From the NCBI RefSeq assembly GCF_000636015.1, contig NZ_JFZJ01000027.1, positions 1 through 32,307 of the forward strand: DNA of 32,307 nucleotides, given 5' to 3'. Every line of letters begins with the position of its first letter. Position 1 is the first letter of the stretch. Shown here piece after piece: positions 1 to 7,216 of this stretch. Below the pieces are notes generated by a model. That model did no database searches. It saw nothing but the letters and a program-made list of their open reading frames with translations, and was not told the origin of the DNA. Source of the DNA: Rhodomicrobium udaipurense JA643 (GTDB lineage Bacteria; Pseudomonadota; Alphaproteobacteria; Rhizobiales; Rhodomicrobiaceae). The translations under genes and the position numbers were made by a program.

Positions 1-1253
1 CTCGCGCCGTCTTCAAGATCGGTTATGACCTCCGCGCCCGCATCGAGTCCCGCCTTCACCTGCGTGACAGATTTGTCGCTCGGCCCGACCCTGATCCGCA
101 GCGCCAACGGCTTGCCGTCCTTCAGCACGTAGACGCGCCGCTCGTTCGTGCTGGTATCGGCGACGGGCGTCGTCGGCTGCATGCGCGGCATCTTGAAGAG
201 CGAGAAGCCGCCGCGCTCCTTTTTCGGCGGCGGGGGCGGCGCGAAACGCAGCGCCGCGTTCGGGATCAGCACGGCGTCTTTCGCCTCATCCACGACAATG
301 TCCGCCGTGGCCGTCATGCCGGGCCGCAGCACGAGGTCAGGATTATCCGCGCGCAGGATCGCCTTGTAGGTGACGACGTGATTTGTCGTGTCGGACGCGA
401 AGCGGACTTGCTCGATCCGCGCCGGGAAGCGCCGCCCGGGATAGGCTTCTACAGTGAATGTCGCCTTCTGGCCGACGCGCACCTTGCCGACATCGGCCTC
501 GTCCACATCAACGCGCAGTTCCACACGCTTCAGGTTTTCAGCGATGATGAACAGGATGGGCGGCTGGAAGCTGGCTGCCACGGTCTGCCCCGGTTCGACG
601 CTGCGTTTCAGCACCACGCCATCCACCGGCGAATAAAGCTTTGACTTGGAGAGAGCGGTTTCGTTCTGCTTCAGTTCGGCTTCCGCGACGCGTACATCCG
701 CTTTCGCGCTGTCGACGGTCGCGGTCGAGCGGCCCAGATCGGCGCGGGCGAAGTCGAGCGCAGTGTCGGATGTGAAGCGCGATGCGTTCAGCGACTTCTG
801 CCGGTCGAAATTCTTGGAGCGTTCGAACGCCGTTGCCTCGGCCTGGATGACGCGCGCTTTCGCGGCGGCAAGCGCTGCCCTGCTGCGCTCGACCATCGCG
901 TTCAGCGTGACCGTGTCGAGTTCGGCCACGACCTGCCCGGCCTTCACCGTGTCGTTGTGATCGACGAGCACCTTGCGGATGATGCCGGAAAGCTCACTCG
1001 AGACCTCAACCTGATTTGTGGGGTACACGGTGCCCGTCGCGGTGACGGTGACGGTAAGCTCGCCCTTCACGGCGGGTTCGGTGACATAGACGGGACCGCT
1101 CGTCCCACTCCTGTGGAAATAGGCGTAATAAGCTCCGCCCAAAGCGACGACCGCCAGCATCAACCAGAGCCACCGGAAAGAGCGCCGCTTTCTCCTGACG
1201 CCAAGGACGGCGCGGATGTCACCGGCTTCCGGCTGTCTTTCGATCACGTTCAT
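1..1253 (-). CDS. MacA/HlyD-type efflux periplasmic adaptor subunit (partial, C-terminus outside window)
   Basis: Periplasmic adaptor (membrane fusion protein) that would link an inner-membrane ABC or RND exporter to an outer-membrane channel. About 417 residues are visible, from the ATG at 1253 down to the window edge, with no stop reached. Residues 1-26 are cytoplasmic and Arg/Lys-rich, and about 27-46 form one membrane anchor. A barrel-sandwich half follows (SSELSGIIRKVLVDHND, then VKAGQVVAELD), then an alpha-helical hairpin rich in Ala, Glu and Lys, then the second half-motif (LYSPVDGVVLKRSVEPGQTV) and a beta-barrel. A Pro-rich insert (five consecutive Pro, then KKERGG) lies before the last domain, as often seen in MacA-type adaptors of alphaproteobacteria. 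The partner transporter would be expected further left, downstream of this gene. Family assignment is firm; substrate and partner are unknown. The upstream purine stretch is weak, so the start rests mainly on the fit of the anchor. Confidence 0.85.
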   Translation of the reverse strand, partial: MNVIERQPEAGDIRAVLGVRRKRRSFRWLWLMLAVVALGGAYYAYFHRSGTSGPVYVTEPAVKGELTVTVTATGTVYPTNQVEVSSELSGIIRKVLVDHNDTVKAGQVVAELDTVTLNAMVERSRAALAAAKARVIQAEATAFERSKNFDRQKSLNASRFTSDTALDFARADLGRSTATVDSAKADVRVAEAELKQNETALSKSKLYSPVDGVVLKRSVEPGQTVAASFQPPILFIIAENLKRVELRVDVDEADVGKVRVGQKATFTVEAYPGRRFPARIEQVRFASDTTNHVVTYKAILRADNPDLVLRPGMTATADIVVDEAKDAVLIPNAALRFAPPPPPKKERGGFSLFKMPRMQPTTPVADTSTNERRVYVLKDGKPLALRIRVGPSDKSVTQVKAGLDAGAEVITDLEDGA

Positions 1254-1919
1254 GGTCGTGCCCAAGCTTACGCAAAACTAATACCCACAAAGTGCGGGTG
1301 TACACCTGAGAGCTTAAACTTATTCCATAGTATCAACGTGAAGGGGAAATAGATAATTTTAAGTGGCTGACGCCGCCACGCTCCAGCTGTTCTGCTGGAT
1401 GCGCATGTATTACCGGAACGCCTCCACATTTATCGGATTGTCGGAAGTCGTCTTGCAGTGCAGGGTCTTGCAAACTTCGCCATCTTGGCTCGGCTCACTT
1501 CCTCGCTTCAACGCGCGTACTTGCGATGATGGCCAGGTGCGCACGCGCGACAAATGCGCAACGCCGTCGCCCGCGCGGACGTTTATTCGGTAATTCGAAT
1601 ATATGCAGCGATTTCCGCTGGATAGGCGCAGGTTGCGGGCGTTGTCCCGGGCGCCAATCCCGCCATATCAAGTATATATCACAATTTATGCGCGAGTGGT
1701 AAGGCAATAATACAACCAAAAATAGCGGTCTTGTTGCGGTTCGGTTACATGTCTGGTCCAACTGTATACCGTTTTATTGTCGACCAGATACACGCGCTCG
1801 AATCGATGCTAGCTCTAAAGCGTCGGGCGATTAAAGAACTTGGGAAAGCCTATTGAGGTTTTCTCGCACGCGTTGGTGTTGCGTCGAGTATCTGGGCAAT
1901 TTTAGGGGACTACACACAA
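1254..1919. other. 666-bp intergenic region between divergent adaptor and omp genes
   Basis: More A/T-rich than the flanking genes, especially about 1590-1850, and without a convincing gene. The short open frames here (such as 1363-1593 plus and 1495-1761 minus) lack good ribosome binding sites and any recognisable family. It should hold the divergent promoters for the efflux adaptor (minus) and the first omp gene (plus). One dyad at 1752-1788 is listed separately. I could not assign a convincing -35/-10 pair. Confidence 0.6.
1752..1788. promoter_or_regulatory. Inverted repeat TCTGGTC-N23-GACCAGA, possible operator
   Basis: Perfect 7-bp arms at 1752-1758 and 1782-1788 flank a 23-bp A/T-rich spacer that contains a GTATAC palindrome and a TATACC box (1765-1770). 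It lies about 130 bp upstream of the first omp gene. Role as an operator is inference; an arm of this length can occur by chance. Confidence 0.25.
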
Positions 1920-2630
1920 ATGAAGAAGACACTCATCGCGACCGCTTCGGTTGCGGCTCTCCTTGCCATGGGCGGTTCCGCGCTCGCTGGCGACCTCTAC
2001 GCCAAGGGCGGCTACAAGGACGCTCCCGTCATGGTTGCGGAACCCACCTGGACCGGCTTCTACCTCGGCCTCGGCGTCGGCGCCGCTGCGGTGAACCATG
2101 AAATCGACCTCGCTGGCTTCGTTGGCCTCGACGGCATCAGCGCCACCGGCGTGGTTGGCACGGTCGAAGTCGGTTACGATCGCCAGTTCGGCAACGTCGT
2201 TGCAGGCGTATTCTTCAACTACGACTTCGGCGACAACGTCAGCACGGATCTGACGGTCCTCGGAACAGACTTGGCAACTGTGAAGCAGTCTGACTCTTGG
2301 ACTGTCGGCGGTCGTCTCGGTTATCTCGTGAACACCAGCACGCTGGCTTACGTTCTCGGCGGCTACACCGAATCAACCTTCGAACTCGAAGTCCCGCTTT
2401 TCCCGCGCATTAACGGCGACGACACCTTTACGGGTTGGACCGTCGGTGGCGGTCTTGAGACCAAGCTCAGCAGCAGCCTGTCTCTGAAGGCCGAGTATCG
2501 CTACACCGAGTTCGACACGAAGACCTATTTCAACTTCGTTGACATCGACACCTCCGTGCAGACGGCTCGCCTCGTGCTCTCCTACAAGGCCGACCTGTTC
2601 GGCGGCGAACTTCCCGTCCCGCTGAAGTAG
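1920..2630 (+). CDS. Outer-membrane beta-barrel protein (Omp25/Omp31-like), copy 1
   Basis: 236-residue small outer-membrane beta-barrel of the type abundant in Hyphomicrobiales. A Sec signal peptide (MKKTLIATASVAALLAMGG, cleavage after SALA) is followed by the family hallmark WTGFYLGLGVG, then alternating amphipathic strands such as VGTVEVGYDRQFGNVVAGVF and GGLETKLSSSLSLKAEYRYT. The last strand (ARLVLSYKADLF) ends in Phe but is followed by a hydrophilic tail GGELPVPLK, so the protein does not end in the usual aromatic residue. Start ATG 1920 is preceded by AGGGGA with about 10 bp spacing. The gene has its own leader and is followed by two hairpins, suggesting a monocistronic unit. It is a close paralogue of the next gene. 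Role is probably structural or pore-forming in the outer membrane; no substrate can be read. Confidence 0.88.
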   Translation: MKKTLIATASVAALLAMGGSALAGDLYAKGGYKDAPVMVAEPTWTGFYLGLGVGAAAVNHEIDLAGFVGLDGISATGVVGTVEVGYDRQFGNVVAGVFFNYDFGDNVSTDLTVLGTDLATVKQSDSWTVGGRLGYLVNTSTLAYVLGGYTESTFELEVPLFPRINGDDTFTGWTVGGGLETKLSSSLSLKAEYRYTEFDTKTYFNFVDIDTSVQTARLVLSYKADLFGGELPVPLK

Positions 2631-2670
2631 CCCTCTCAGCGCACTGACCGTCCCCCATCAGGTCAGCGAG

Positions 2671-2694
2671 GCGCTCCTGCGAAAGCCGGAGCGC
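2671..2694 (+). repeat. 3' hairpin shared by both omp genes (copy 1)
   Basis: Stem GCGCTCC (2671-2677) pairs with GGAGCGC (2688-2694) around the loop TGCGAAAGCC, which can fold further into GC/GC closing a GAAA tetraloop. The same core, including the loop, recurs after the second omp gene at 3751-3780. There is only a short T-rich stretch after it, so it may protect the mRNA 3' end or act with the downstream terminator. Confidence 0.55.
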
Positions 2695-2727
2695 TTTGGC
2701 TTTCCGGGGGGACGCATTGCTACGCAC

Positions 2728-2754
2728 GCCCCGCGAAAGCGGGGCTTTCTTTTT
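2728..2754 (+). terminator. Rho-independent terminator after omp copy 1
   Basis: Perfect 7-bp GC stem GCCCCGC (2728-2734) / GCGGGGC (2739-2745) closed by a GAAA tetraloop and followed by TTTCTTTTT. This is a canonical intrinsic terminator on the plus strand. Confidence 0.88.
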
Positions 2755-2784
2755 GTGGCGCCCCCTCCTGTCCGCCTGCCACGC

Positions 2785-2941
2785 TGTTGCACTCTAGCAA
2801 CACACCCCGCAGGTTGTGCAACTTATACGCGAAATGGCGTGCAAGCACTCCCGAATCGCCTCTAAGAATTGTTCGTCGTTTTGAAGTCCGACCATGCTTT
2901 TGGGTTTGGCTTTCCCGTAGGCGTTGCGTTCGCGTTGCAAC
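2785..2941. promoter_or_regulatory. Three GTTGC/GCAAC dyads upstream of omp copy 2
   Basis: Three related inverted repeats lie between the terminator and the second omp gene: TGTTGC-N6-GCAACA at 2785-2802, GTTG-TG-CAAC at 2813-2822 and GTTGCAAC at 2934-2941. The last is about 20 bp from the start codon. The shared half-site suggests binding sites for one dimeric regulator, but no regulator is identified and the motif is short. Confidence 0.3.
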
Positions 2942-2961
2942 TTTTGGGGAACATTCTCACA

Positions 2962-3711
2962 ATGAAGAAGACATTTGTGGCGGCTGCGTCGGCGGCTGCG
3001 ATTTTCGCGATGAGCGGCTCTGCGCTCGCCGGCGATCTCTATGCGAAGAGCGGCTACAAGGACGCGCCGATCGTCGTCGCTGAACCCACCTGGACCGGCT
3101 TCTACATCGGCCTCGGTGTCGGCGGCCAGGCGGTAAACCACGAACTCTCTCTCTCCGAGATTGACCTCGGCGTCGAAGAGTCGATGGCCGATTTGAATGG
3201 CGTCAGCGGCACGGGCGTGATCGGCACGGTTGAAGTCGGTTACGATCGCCAGTTCGGCAACGTCGTCGCGGGCGTGTTCTTCAACTACGACTTTGGCGAT
3301 GACGTCAGCAGCAGCGTTAATATCGAAGATTTCAGTGTTAACGCCAAGCAGACCGATTCATGGACCGCTGGCGGCCGTCTCGGGTATCTCGTCAATCCCA
3401 GCACGCTGGCTTACGTCCTCGGTGGCTACACCCAGTCGACGTTCGAACTCGGCTTTCCCGGCTTCGGCTCGGCTGATGACACATTCGCCGGGTGGACGGT
3501 TGGCGGCGGCCTCGAAACCCGCCTTTCCGGCAACTGGTACCTGAAGGGCGAATATCGCTTCACGGAGTTCGATACGAACGGGTACGCTGCTGTTGATGTC
3601 GTTGGCGATGGGTTCGGCGTGGACGTCGATACCTCGGTGCAGACGGCTCGCCTCGTGCTCTCCTACAAGGCAAACCTGTTCGGCAGCGACCTTTCCGTCC
3701 CGCTGAAGTAG
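2962..3711 (+). CDS. Outer-membrane beta-barrel protein (Omp25/Omp31-like), copy 2
   Basis: 249-residue paralogue of the preceding gene. The frame is open further upstream (to 2869), but ATG 2962 is chosen because it gives the same signal peptide as copy 1 (MKKTFVAAASAAAIFAMSG, SALA cleavage) and the same leader layout (TTTTGGGGA about 12 bp before ATG). The mature N-terminus, WTGFYIGLGVG, the VGYDRQFGNVVAGVFFNYDF block and the final VQTARLVLSYKANLF strand are nearly identical to copy 1. The differences lie mainly in predicted loops (about residues 75-85, 125-135 and 210-225), which are longer here. This pattern suggests duplication followed by loop divergence, as in surface-exposed porins. 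It also ends in a hydrophilic tail (DLSVPLK). Confidence 0.88.
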   Translation: MKKTFVAAASAAAIFAMSGSALAGDLYAKSGYKDAPIVVAEPTWTGFYIGLGVGGQAVNHELSLSEIDLGVEESMADLNGVSGTGVIGTVEVGYDRQFGNVVAGVFFNYDFGDDVSSSVNIEDFSVNAKQTDSWTAGGRLGYLVNPSTLAYVLGGYTQSTFELGFPGFGSADDTFAGWTVGGGLETRLSGNWYLKGEYRFTEFDTNGYAAVDVVGDGFGVDVDTSVQTARLVLSYKANLFGSDLSVPLK

Positions 3712-3750
3712 TAGCGCTCCCCGCGCATTGAGTCCCGCCCCACGGGTCGC

Positions 3751-3780
3751 GAGACGCTCCTGCGAAAGCCGGAGCGTCTC
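3751..3780 (+). terminator. 3' hairpin after omp copy 2
   Basis: Perfect 10-bp stem GAGACGCTCC (3751-3760) / GGAGCGTCTC (3771-3780) with the same loop TGCGAAAGCC as copy 1, followed by GTTGTTCG. Outer arms CCCACG (3739-3744) and CGTGGG (3787-3792) can extend it. It lacks a proper T-run, so it may be a weak terminator or an mRNA-stabilising 3' structure. Confidence 0.55.
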
Positions 3781-4006
3781 GTTGTTCGTGGGACGGGTCG
3801 CGCGGCACTACCCGCGCCCGTGTCGGATCAATCCGCTCGTGTTGATTCAACCTGATGTGTGCATCCGTCTCTATCTCTTAAGCGAGAGACGGTTTTGCCG
3901 ATCAAATTGCGACGCAATCTGATCGAAACGGGTTCTTGCGAATTGAAGCGTACCCTTGGCCGCACTACGTAGCTTTTGCTTCGAAGCAGTTATTCAGGGG
4001 AAGCCG

Positions 4007-4636
4007 ATGCTAAACCGTTCGATATTCCGGCTCGCGCCCGCAGCGGCGCTGATTGCGGTCGCGCTCGTGCTGTCGGGCTGCGGCGTCAACACCATTCCGT
4101 CCTACGAGCAGCAGGCGAAAGCCGCGTGGTCCGAGGTGCAGAATCAATACAAGCGCCGCGCGGATCTGATCCCGAACCTCGTCGAGACCGTGAAAGGTTT
4201 TGCCGCGCAGGAGAAATCCGTGCTGGAAGGCGTCGTCGAGGCGCGCGCCAAGGCTACGCAGGCGCAGATCAACGTGCCGCCGGATATTCTTACGAACCCG
4301 GAAGCGATGAAGAACTTCCAGGCCGCGCAGGCGCAGCTTACGGGCGCGCTCGGGCGGTTGCTTGCCACCGTCGAGAATTACCCCGACCTGAAGTCGAACC
4401 AGAACTTCCTCGCGCTGCAAAACCAGATCGAGGGGACAGAGAACCGCATCGCCATCGCGCGGCGGGACTATATTCAGGCCGTGCGGCTGTATAATACCGA
4501 GCTGAACACCTTCCCTGGCCGCATCTGGAAGTCGGTTCTCTATTCCAACGCGAAGGATATGGCGACGTTCGAGGTGCCGGTCGAGGAGACGCAGACGCCG
4601 AAGGTCGATTTCGGAACGAACAAGCCGAAGCAGTAG
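4007..4636 (+). CDS. LemA family lipoprotein
   Basis: 209-residue LemA-family protein of unknown molecular function. ATG 4007 is preceded by a strong site (CAGGGGAAG). The frame is open back to 3956, but starting at 4007 places a clean lipoprotein signal at the N-terminus: MLNRSIFRLAPAAALIAVAL then the lipobox LSGC with Cys25. The core helical LemA signature follows (AWSEVQNQYKRRADLIPNLV), with NYPDLKSNQNFLALQNQIEG and ENRIAIARRDYIQAV, and the conserved NTFPGRIW near the end. It is the first gene of a three-gene unit with two TPM-domain proteins, a common pairing. Many LemA proteins keep a plain N-terminal anchor, whereas this one is predicted to be lipidated. Confidence 0.9.
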   Translation: MLNRSIFRLAPAAALIAVALVLSGCGVNTIPSYEQQAKAAWSEVQNQYKRRADLIPNLVETVKGFAAQEKSVLEGVVEARAKATQAQINVPPDILTNPEAMKNFQAAQAQLTGALGRLLATVENYPDLKSNQNFLALQNQIEGTENRIAIARRDYIQAVRLYNTELNTFPGRIWKSVLYSNAKDMATFEVPVEETQTPKVDFGTNKPKQ

Positions 4637-4645
4637 CGAGCCAAC

Positions 4646-5512
4646 ATGAGCATCGCGCGGCGGGGTGAACATGGCGTCCCGGAGCGGCCTCGTGTCGCTG
4701 CCGGGATGGCGCTTTTCGCGGGGCTGGCGCGGCTTGCTGCTGCGCTCGTCCTGCTGGCGCTCATTGCCGCCGCGCTCGGAACTGCTCGCGCCGCGCCGAC
4801 CTTCCCGCCACTCACCGGCCGCGTGGTCGATAACGCGAACCTGCTCAGCCCCGCCGACAAGGCCGCGCTCGACGCCGAACTCGCGGCGCTTGAGGCGAAG
4901 TCGAGCGACCAACTCGTCGTCTTCACCACGCCGTCGCTTCAAGGCTATCCCATCGAGGATTACGGCTATCAGCTCGGCCGCGCATGGGGAATCGGTCAGA
5001 AGGCCACGAACAACGGCGCGCTGCTCATCGTCGCGCCGAACGAACGCAAGGTGCGGATTGAAGTCGGGCGCGGGCTCGAACAGCAACTGACCGACCTGCT
5101 TTCTTCGCAGATTATCCGCAACACCATCCTGCCGCGCTTCAAGCGGGGCGACTTCGCGGGTGGCATCAAGGCGGGTGTGACCGACATCCGCGACGTGATG
5201 CTGGGCGACGCCGAGGCCGTGAAGGAGCGCGTGGCGAAGCGTCCAGCCGAACGCCGTGACGCGGACGAGACCGAGGCGCTCATCGCTTTCTTTATCCTCG
5301 TCGCGATCTTCATCTTCATCGCCTGGGCGCAATCGCAGCAGGGAAACCGGCCGCTTTCGACCTCCGGGCCGTTCAATCGGCGCAGCGATTATGGCGGCCC
5401 GATCGTCTTCCCCGGCGGCTGGGGCGGAGGGCGGCGTGGCGGCGGAGGTGGCGGATGGTCGGGCGGTGGCGGCGGGGATTTCGGCGGCGGCGGCGCATCC
5501 GGCGACTGGTAG
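4646..5512 (+). CDS. TPM-domain (YgcG-type) membrane protein
   Basis: 288-residue TPM-domain protein. Translation may begin at ATG 4646 (weak ribosome site) or at ATG 4706 (residue 21), which gives a conventional signal peptide MALFAGLARLAAALVLLALI ending near ARA-AP. The TPM domain spans about residues 55-185, with typical GRVVDNANLLSP, DQLVVFTTPSLQG, NNGALLIVAP and RIEVGRGLEQQLTD motifs. One transmembrane helix follows at about 211-228, then a Gly-rich tail (about 250-288) ending GGGGASGDW, the usual end of YgcG-type proteins. It lies 9 bp after lemA and 10 bp before the next TPM gene. Plant and other TPM proteins have been linked to phosphatase activity or photosystem II repair, but no activity can be assigned here. 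Confidence 0.85.
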   Translation: MSIARRGEHGVPERPRVAAGMALFAGLARLAAALVLLALIAAALGTARAAPTFPPLTGRVVDNANLLSPADKAALDAELAALEAKSSDQLVVFTTPSLQGYPIEDYGYQLGRAWGIGQKATNNGALLIVAPNERKVRIEVGRGLEQQLTDLLSSQIIRNTILPRFKRGDFAGGIKAGVTDIRDVMLGDAEAVKERVAKRPAERRDADETEALIAFFILVAIFIFIAWAQSQQGNRPLSTSGPFNRRSDYGGPIVFPGGWGGGRRGGGGGGWSGGGGGDFGGGGASGDW

Positions 5513-5522
5513 GGAGGCACAC

Positions 5523-6140
5523 ATGATTTCGCACGCCGAGAAAACGGCCATCGAACACGCCATCGCCGAGGAGGAGGCGCGGACCTCGGGCGAGATCGTC
5601 GTCGTGATCGCGCGGGCGAGCAGCGACTATTATTATGTGCCGTACATGTGGGCGGCACTTGTCGCGCTCGTCGTGCCGTGGCCGCTCATCCATTGGACGT
5701 GGATGCCGGTGCAGATGATCTACATCATCCAGCTTGGCGTTTTCGCGGCGCTCGCGCTTCTTCTGCATTATCCGCCGCTTCGTTATGCGCTTGTGCCGGG
5801 GAGCGTTCGCCGCAAGCGCGTGCATCAGCGGGCGGCGCAACAATTCGTCGCGCAGGACATTCACACGACGGCGGGACATACCGGCGTCCTGCTCTTCGTC
5901 TCGCAGGCGGAGCGCCGCGCGGAAATTCTCGTCGACGCCGGTATTCACGAGAAAGTGCCCGATGCGGAGTGGAAAAAGATCGTCGACCGGCTTACGGACC
6001 GGATCGGACGAGGCGAACCGGCGGCGGGCCTTGAGGAAGCGGTTCACAAGATCGGAGAACATCTCGCAACCCATTTCCCTCCCGATGCGACAAAGGAAAA
6101 CCTTTTGCCCAACCACCTCGTCATGTTAAACGCAGACTAA
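5523..6140 (+). CDS. Second TPM-domain membrane protein
   Basis: 205-residue protein starting at ATG 5523, preceded by an excellent AGGGAGG site. The frame is open upstream into the previous gene's 3' end, but that stretch is an Arg/Ser-rich shadow. The N-terminus (AIEHAIAEEEARTSGEIVVVIA) begins a TPM fold that is interrupted by two hydrophobic helices (about 41-58 and 64-82). It resumes with RAAQQFVAQDIHTTAGHTGVLLFVSQAERRAEILVDAGIHEKV. This inserted pair of helices is typical of the shorter TPM partner found next to YgcG-type genes. It probably sits in the inner membrane with the other two products of the operon. Function unknown. Confidence 0.85.
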   Translation: MISHAEKTAIEHAIAEEEARTSGEIVVVIARASSDYYYVPYMWAALVALVVPWPLIHWTWMPVQMIYIIQLGVFAALALLLHYPPLRYALVPGSVRRKRVHQRAAQQFVAQDIHTTAGHTGVLLFVSQAERRAEILVDAGIHEKVPDAEWKKIVDRLTDRIGRGEPAAGLEEAVHKIGEHLATHFPPDATKENLLPNHLVMLNAD

Positions 6141-6149
6141 TTCCAGCGA

Positions 6150-6172
6150 GCGGCGTTCGCCGCAGCTATAAT
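6150..6172 (+). promoter_or_regulatory. Short hairpin with adjacent TATAAT box
   Basis: GCGGC-GTTC-GCCGC at 6150-6163 forms a 5-bp stem with a tetraloop 9 bp after the TPM stop codon, followed at 6167-6172 by a perfect TATAAT. It could be a weak terminator or part of the fpr promoter. No good -35 box sits at the right distance, so the role is uncertain. Confidence 0.3.
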
Positions 6173-6194
6173 TTCTTGCTGCCATCTTGTCTCC

Positions 6195-6252
6195 GCATAG
6201 CAGCTATGCTATCTGCGGCGCGGCAAAGAATTGACAGCCATGTAATATGGCT
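6195..6252. promoter_or_regulatory. fpr upstream region: two palindromes and a TTGACA box
   Basis: GCATAGC-A-GCTATGC at 6195-6209 is a perfect 15-bp palindrome. A consensus TTGACA lies at 6231-6236 and is directly overlapped and followed by AGCCAT-GTAAT-ATGGCT (6236-6252), a second dyad. The TTGACA has no good -10 at 16-18 bp. The arrangement suggests regulated transcription of fpr, possibly by an activator acting at a non-standard promoter; the regulator is unknown. Confidence 0.4.
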
Positions 6253-6296
6253 CAACTAACGAGACCGGCATCACCTCCACAGGGAAAGTTCTGCAA

Positions 6297-7070
6297 ATGG
6301 GCGCGTTCTACGAAGAAAAAGTCTTGGCCGTGAAACATTGGAACGGCGACCTTTTCACCTTTCGGACCACGCGCGATCAGACGTTCCGCTTCCGCAACGG
6401 CGAATTCACGATGATCGGCCTGCGCGTGGAAGGCAAGCCGCTGCTCCGCGCCTACAGCATGGCCTGCGCGAACTACGACGACACGCTCGAATTTTTCAGC
6501 ATCAAGGTTCAGAACGGCCCGCTGACCTCGCGCCTCCAGCACATTCAGGACGGCGACACGATCCTCGTCGGCAAAAAGGCCACGGGCACGCTCGTCATCG
6601 ACAATTTGAAGCCCGGCAAGCACCTTTATCTCCTCAGCACAGGCACGGGCCTCGCGCCCTTCCTCAGCATCATCCGCGACCCGGAAACCTACGAAGCCTA
6701 CGAGAAAGTCGTTCTCGTTCACGGCGTGCGTCAGGTGAACGACCTCGCCTACAATGAGTGGCTCACGAGCGAACTGCCGCGTGACGAGTTCCTCGGCGAC
6801 CTGGTGCGCGACAAGCTCGTGTATTATCCCACGGTCACGCGCGAGCAATATCGCAACATGGGCCGCATCACGGACCTCATGACATCCGGCAAGCTCTACA
6901 GCGACATCGGCCTGCCCCACCTCAGCCGCGACGACGACCGCATCATGATGTGCGGAAGCCCGGCGATGCTCGCTGACATCAAGGCTTTGCTTCTCGGCCT
7001 CGGCTGGGAGGAAGGCAACCACGGCGAACCGGGAGACTTTGTGCTCGAAAAGGCGTTCGTGGAGAAATAG
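6297..7070 (+). CDS. fpr: Ferredoxin/flavodoxin-NADP+ reductase (Fpr)
   Basis: 257 residues, the usual length for bacterial FAD-dependent ferredoxin-NADP+ reductases. It moves electrons between NADPH and ferredoxin or flavodoxin in the cytoplasm, serving oxidative-stress defence, Fe-S or radical enzymes and, in some species, nitrogen fixation. FAD-binding RAYS is at residues 51-54 with the preceding FTMIGLRVEGKPLL; the NADP site is STGTGLAPFLS (114-124), with VHGVR (141-145) and MMCGSP (about 214-219). The protein ends in the FVEK-type tail seen in alphaproteobacterial Fprs, where residues after the last aromatic tune coenzyme access. Start ATG 6297 has AGGGAAAG upstream. It appears monocistronic: a dyad-rich leader precedes it and a strong terminator follows. 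Confidence 0.95.
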   Translation: MGAFYEEKVLAVKHWNGDLFTFRTTRDQTFRFRNGEFTMIGLRVEGKPLLRAYSMACANYDDTLEFFSIKVQNGPLTSRLQHIQDGDTILVGKKATGTLVIDNLKPGKHLYLLSTGTGLAPFLSIIRDPETYEAYEKVVLVHGVRQVNDLAYNEWLTSELPRDEFLGDLVRDKLVYYPTVTREQYRNMGRITDLMTSGKLYSDIGLPHLSRDDDRIMMCGSPAMLADIKALLLGLGWEEGNHGEPGDFVLEKAFVEK

Positions 7071-7101
7071 GCGCCCGCACCTCTCGCCGTTACATCCACA
7101 G

Positions 7102-7132
7102 CCCCGGAGCGCTTGCGCGACCGGGGTTTTTT
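7102..7132 (+). terminator. Rho-independent terminator after fpr
   Basis: CCCCGG (7102-7107) pairs with CCGGGG (7121-7126), with an inner GCGC/GCGC stem, followed by six T residues (7127-7132). Canonical intrinsic terminator. Confidence 0.9.
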
Positions 7133-7216
7133 CGTGCCCGCGCCTATGATCCCGCCATCGTCCACAGGCTTTGCAAGTCCATGGCCCGCATGAAGGATCT
7201 TTAAGTGGAAGCAGGC

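Noticed and set aside
1363-1761. Small frames in the gap before omp copy 1
   Set aside because: No ribosome site, no signal or motif, and they overlap each other on opposite strands in A/T-rich intergenic DNA.
4010-5563. 517-codon minus-strand frame opposite lemA and the first TPM gene
   Set aside because: Spans two real genes and their junction; composition is shadow-like (Arg/Asp/His-rich).
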